Shown here: positions 54,415-57,604 of the stretch, piece by piece | Layout: each line of letters starts with the position of its first letter | Numbering within the stretch: the stretch's first letter is position 1 | Assembly (NCBI GenBank): GCA_030695415.1 | Contig: JAUYQZ010000047.1 | Span: forward strand, 1-57,604 | DNA length: 57,604 nt | DNA from: Hylemonella sp. | GTDB lineage: Bacteria > Pseudomonadota > Gammaproteobacteria > Burkholderiales > Burkholderiaceae_C | Direction of reading: 5' to 3' | The notes under the pieces: model-generated | Told to the model about the DNA's origin: nothing | Database searches by the model: none | What the model saw: only the letters and a program-made list of their open reading frames with translations | Translations under genes and position numbers: made by a program

Positions 54415-55064
54415 CAGGCCGCGCACCTCCTCGCACGGCAGACGCCGCGGACATCTCCGAAGCGCTCCACCACGCCGCGCAACGCACGATCGAGCTGGTC
54501 TACTTTGCACACGTCGACCAGGCGGACTGGGCCGATCACGTACTGGCCAAGCACGACATCGGCCGTCCGCACCACCGCGTCATGTACTTCGCCAACAAGT
54601 TCCCGGGCATCAGCGTGCGCGAGCTGATGGCCGTCCTGCGGATCACCAACCAGGCCCTGGCCCGGACCACGACACAGCTGGTGTCCCTGGGTTTTCTGGA
54701 GCAGCGCTATGGCGAGAGCGACAGGCGAGTGCGGCAGCACTTTCTCTCCCGCAAAGGGGAGGCACTGCTGTCCAAACTCACGCGCCACCAGGTGGAGCAG
54801 GTCGCCAAGTCAATGGCCTCCATGCGCCACAGCGAGATCGACGGCCTGTGGTTCGGGCTGGAGGCCATCATCCGGCCCGCCGACAGGCGGTGGCTGTTGC
54901 CGCGGCCGGACGACATGCCACGCGCGAATGAATTGAACGATGAGTCGGCAGGCGGCGTCACCCGTGGTGATGCTGCCGGCCCGGCGGAAAGTGGTAGCGG
55001 TCGCCCGGACCGCATTTTCGAGCCGGCCAACCAGAAGGCAGGCACAAAGAGGAGACAGAAGTGA
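54411..55064 (+). CDS. MarR-family transcriptional regulator
   Basis: 217 residues. The winged helix is at about 55-125: HHRVMYFANKFPGISVRELMAVLRITNQALARTTTQLVSLGFLEQRYGESDRRVRQHFLS, described here in pieces: GISVREL, ITNQALARTT, DRRVRQ wing. A disordered C-terminal tail of about 50 residues (ESGSGRPDRIF and similar) is longer than usual. It probably controls this operon and the divergent SDR gene in response to the TRAP substrate or a metabolite. ATG 54411 overlaps the previous stop; the next gene starts at its stop (GTGA). Confidence 0.85.
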   Translation: MTGRAPPRTADAADISEALHHAAQRTIELVYFAHVDQADWADHVLAKHDIGRPHHRVMYFANKFPGISVRELMAVLRITNQALARTTTQLVSLGFLEQRYGESDRRVRQHFLSRKGEALLSKLTRHQVEQVAKSMASMRHSEIDGLWFGLEAIIRPADRRWLLPRPDDMPRANELNDESAGGVTRGDAAGPAESGSGRPDRIFEPANQKAGTKRRQK

Positions 55065-56119
55065 TAAGCAGATATTGCAAAAAGTGGAATGGAATCCTGG
55101 CCGCATGTTCGGCCGCGGCGGTGCTGTTTGCCGCCGCGCCGGCCACGGCGGCCACCTACACGCTCAAGGGCGCGACAGGCACCAACGACACCACCGCCCT
55201 CGGCAAGGTGGGCCAGTACTTCAAGGAAATCGTCGAGCAAAAGTCCAAGGGCGAAGTCGAGGTGCGCTGGTTCGGCAACGGCCAGCTCGGTGGAGAGGCC
55301 GCGCTGCTCAACCAGCTCAACGACGGCGTCCTGCAGTTTGCGACCCTGAGCACGGCGGTGTCGAGTTCACTTAATCCCAAGCTCGACGTCCTGTACCTGC
55401 CGTACTTCATGCCGGACCCCTGGGTGACGTTCGAGAAGAAGTTTGCTTCCAGTGCGGCGTCCAAAGAGCTGCTGGGCGCACTGTCCAAGCGGGGCATAGA
55501 GGGCCAGGCCTTCATCCCCTACGGTGTGGACGCCCTGGCCTACAAGGGAACGCCGGTGCGCACCCCGGAGGAAGCCAAGGGCAAGAAGCTGCGCTCGGCC
55601 GAAAGCGTGAACATCCGCACGACGCTGGAGAGCATGGGCTTTAACGCGGTGCCGCTGCCCTGGACGGAGGCCTACCAGAGCATCCAGACCAAGGTGGTCG
55701 ATGGCCTGAGCACGCCGCCCATGCTGGTCAAGCAGGCGCGCTTCCACGAGGTGATCGACAACCTGACCATCTCGGGCCACCTCTTCGGTGTGCACGTGTT
55801 CTGGCTGCGCGAGGATGCAATCGCCAAGATGCCCGAACCCCTGAAGGCGATCGTCCGCTCGGCGGCGAAAGAGGCCAGCGAGCGTGCGGCCAAGGAGCTG
55901 AACGCGATGGAGGCAACCATCATCACCGAGCTGGAGAAGGGCGGCATCAAGGTCTGGCGCCTGACCGACGCGCAACGCACGCGCTTCGTCCAGGCCACAG
56001 TGCCTGTCATTCGCAACTTCGAGCAGCGGGTCGAGAAAACCTCCGGTGACGGCAAGGCGTTCATGCGCCGCATGTACGACGCCACCGGCCAGAACTATGA
56101 CAAGGTGGTCGGACAGTGA
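55061..56119 (+). CDS. dctP: TRAP transporter substrate-binding protein (DctP family)
   Basis: 352 residues starting with GTG at 55061, overlapping the MarR stop. A signal peptide (ILAACSAAAVLFAAAPATAA) precedes the DctP fold: YTLKGATGTNDTTALGKVGQYFKEIVEQ, GEVEVRWFGNGQLGGEAALLNQL, GKKLRSAESVNIRTTLESMGFNAVPLPWTEAYQSI and VVDGLSTPP. The conserved Arg in RSAESVNIR is expected to bind the substrate carboxylate, as in other DctP proteins. Start of a dctPQM operon. Confidence 0.93.
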   Translation: MISRYCKKWNGILAACSAAAVLFAAAPATAATYTLKGATGTNDTTALGKVGQYFKEIVEQKSKGEVEVRWFGNGQLGGEAALLNQLNDGVLQFATLSTAVSSSLNPKLDVLYLPYFMPDPWVTFEKKFASSAASKELLGALSKRGIEGQAFIPYGVDALAYKGTPVRTPEEAKGKKLRSAESVNIRTTLESMGFNAVPLPWTEAYQSIQTKVVDGLSTPPMLVKQARFHEVIDNLTISGHLFGVHVFWLREDAIAKMPEPLKAIVRSAAKEASERAAKELNAMEATIITELEKGGIKVWRLTDAQRTRFVQATVPVIRNFEQRVEKTSGDGKAFMRRMYDATGQNYDKVVGQ

Positions 56120-56700
56120 GTGAACCCAGAGCGGACCGTTCACCGGTCCGCTCGTCGGAGCGTGCCATGAAGAATGTGATTGCCCGGCTCGAGCAGGTCG
56201 AACGGGGCCTGTTGGCCACCTTGATCGCATCGAGCATCCTGATGTCGGTGGTCGGCGTCTTCTACCGGTATGTGCTCGGGCAGTCGCTCTCTTACGTCGA
56301 AGAGGTGGCCGGCCTGATCATGGCGGCCGTGATCGTGCTCGGCTCCAGCCTGGCGGTCACCACCAAGGAGCACATCCGGGTCGAACTCCTGAAGCAGGTT
56401 TTCCCCGGCCTGGCCCGGTGGCTCAATGCACTGGCCTGGTTCACCGTGCTGGTGGTGTCGGCGGCCATGGCCTGGCTGACCTGGCTGTTCGTGTCCAAGC
56501 TGATCAACAACGGCCAGATCGCGTCTTCGGTCGAATGGCTCAAGATCGGCTGGCCCTTGCTGATCGTCCCCGTGGGCTATGCGGTCTGTTGCGTCAAGGC
56601 CGCCTGGATCCTGTTCGAGGAAGTCTCGGGCCGCGCGACGCCGCCCGTGACAGAACTCGACGAGCTGAAGTCCGGGCCAGACGCGATGGCGGCGCGATGA
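56116..56700 (+). CDS. dctQ: TRAP transporter small permease (DctQ family)
   Basis: 194 residues with four helices: LATLIASSILMSVVGVFYRYVLG, GLIMAAVIVLGSSLAVTTKEHIRVELL, LAWFTVLVVSAAMAWLTWLF and IGWPLLIVPVGYAVCCVKAAW. The SLSYVEEVAGLIM and KEHIRVELL motifs are DctQ-typical. Start is GTG 56116 (GTGA overlap); an in-frame ATG at 56167 gives a shorter, standard-length protein and may be the true start. It overlaps dctM by four bases. Confidence 0.9.
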   Translation: MSEPRADRSPVRSSERAMKNVIARLEQVERGLLATLIASSILMSVVGVFYRYVLGQSLSYVEEVAGLIMAAVIVLGSSLAVTTKEHIRVELLKQVFPGLARWLNALAWFTVLVVSAAMAWLTWLFVSKLINNGQIASSVEWLKIGWPLLIVPVGYAVCCVKAAWILFEEVSGRATPPVTELDELKSGPDAMAAR

Positions 56701-57604
56701 CCGCCACCGCCATCTTCTCGCTGCTGGCGGCGAGCATCTTCCTGTCGATGCCGATCGCTTTCGGCCTCCTGGCCCTGACGATCGGCATGTACCTGGTGGC
56801 AGGCGACGTGCCCCTGGTCATCGTGGCCCAGAACATGTACTTCAACCTCAAGAGCTACGCGTACTCTTCGGTGCTCTATTTCGTCTTCGCCGGGTATGTC
56901 ATGTGCCGGGGCGAACTCTCCAGGCGGCTGCTCAACGTGGCGGACGCCTTTTTCGGCTGGCTGCCGGGCGGCTTTGCGATCAGCGGTGTGGTGGCCTGTG
57001 CGATGTTCGGTTCCATCACCGGCTCGGACCTGGCGACACTGGCGGCCATGGGCGGCATCATCGTGCCGGCCCTGGTGCAGCGTGGCTGGACCAAGGAATT
57101 TGCGGTTGGCCTGGCCGGCTCCAGCGCACTGCTGGGGATGATCATTCCGCCCAGCATCCCGGTCATCATCTACGCGCTGTTCGTCAACGTGTCGGTGGGC
57201 GGCCTGTTTTTGTCCGGCGTCCTGCCCGGCCTGCTGATCGTCCTGTTCTTTTCCATCTACATCGGCTTCAAGGCCCGCAGCGTCCCGGGCGCCGGCGGCA
57301 AGCGGCCCAGCGGTCGCGCCATGCTGGTCTCGCTGCGCGAAGGTGCGTGGGCCCTGGGCTTGCCGGCCTTGATCTTCGGGGGCATCTACTCCGGCGTGTT
57401 CACGGTGACCGAGGCCGCGGCGGTGGCCGCGCTCTACGCGGTGTTTGTTGAAATGCTCATCTACCGCGACCTGAAGATGAACGAGCTTCCCGGCCTGTTC
57501 ACCAAGTCCGCCATCGTCACAGCCACGCTGCTGCTGCTGGTCGGCGCTGCTTCGGTGCTGGCCGGCTACCTGACGATGGAGCAGATCCCGCAGGCGGTCG
57601 CCAA
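56697..57604 (+). CDS. dctM: TRAP transporter large permease (DctM family), 3' partial
   Basis: The frame from ATG 56697 (ATGA overlap with dctQ) is open through the right edge for 302 codons. Membrane segments and family motifs are clear: FLSMPIAFGLLALTIGMYL, MFGSITGSDLATLAAMGGIIVPAL, LAGSSALLGMIIPPSIPVIIYALF, and FGGIYSGVFTVTEAAAVAALYAVFVEMLIY. It is the sodium-coupled transport channel of the TRAP system. The last 120 or so residues lie outside the window. Confidence 0.94.
   Translation, partial: MTATAIFSLLAASIFLSMPIAFGLLALTIGMYLVAGDVPLVIVAQNMYFNLKSYAYSSVLYFVFAGYVMCRGELSRRLLNVADAFFGWLPGGFAISGVVACAMFGSITGSDLATLAAMGGIIVPALVQRGWTKEFAVGLAGSSALLGMIIPPSIPVIIYALFVNVSVGGLFLSGVLPGLLIVLFFSIYIGFKARSVPGAGGKRPSGRAMLVSLREGAWALGLPALIFGGIYSGVFTVTEAAAVAALYAVFVEMLIYRDLKMNELPGLFTKSAIVTATLLLLVGAASVLAGYLTMEQIPQAVA

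Overview
The window looks like a high-GC chromosome segment from a betaproteobacterium of the order Burkholderiales, most likely family Comamonadaceae. The reasons are gene content (PuuD-type urate hydroxylase, multiple Liv-type ABC and TRAP transporters, a Lap-type adhesin locus with its own type I exporter), compact operons with ATGA/GTGA overlaps, and intergenic repeats of a style common in that family. The genus cannot be fixed from the sequence alone. No rRNA, tRNA, CRISPR array, transposase or phage gene was seen.

Layout. (1) 1-1320: the 3' end of a ferredoxin gene with an Ala/Lys/Pro repeat tail, then a Phd/VapB-PIN toxin-antitoxin pair. (2) 1456-3216: RhlE-like DEAD-box helicase, closed by a clear terminator. 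(3) 3382-28072: a large cell-surface locus. It holds the LapG protease, the LapD c-di-GMP receptor, a NarL/LuxR-type response regulator, a 2559-residue repeat adhesin, a complete type I secretion system, then a glycosyltransferase block with a SPINDLY/OGT-like enzyme, and finally UDP-glucose dehydrogenase. Part of the glycosyltransferase block (about 22.78-26.72 kb) is strikingly AT-rich and probably imported. (4) 28076-28758: a small lipoprotein and a small membrane protein. (5) 28805-40914: a purine/ureide catabolic region with a purine permease, an M20 peptidase-like hydrolase, a UraD-AllC fusion, PuuE allantoinase, a GntR regulator, UraH, PuuD, a guanine deaminase-like enzyme and a SsuABC/TauABC-type importer. 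(6) 41019-42994: formylglycine-generating-enzyme-like, DCC-family and Tat/lipoprotein-like genes. (7) 43079-52899: a nine-gene branched-chain-type ABC operon with two binding protein/permease sets but one ATPase pair, ending in an acyl-CoA synthetase. (8) 52922-57604: an SDR dehydrogenase opposite an AhpD-like protein, a MarR regulator and a TRAP transporter cut by the window edge.

How the parts work together. The surface locus reads as one system. LapD (degenerate GGDEF and EAL) should sense c-di-GMP and restrain LapG, which would otherwise cleave the N-terminus of the adhesin exported by the adjacent type I system. The glycosyltransferases probably modify the adhesin or a linked polysaccharide. 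A 15-bp motif, GNWACA-N4-GTTAC, occurs in front of the lapG unit, the response-regulator gene and the adhesin gene, suggesting one regulator ties them together. The purine region also looks like one regulon: TGTATAC-type palindromes lie upstream of the permease gene, between gntR and uraH, and upstream of the importer operon. The pathway encoded runs from urate through 5-hydroxyisourate and OHCU to allantoin, allantoate and ureidoglycolate-level products, with guanine to xanthine as a side entry.
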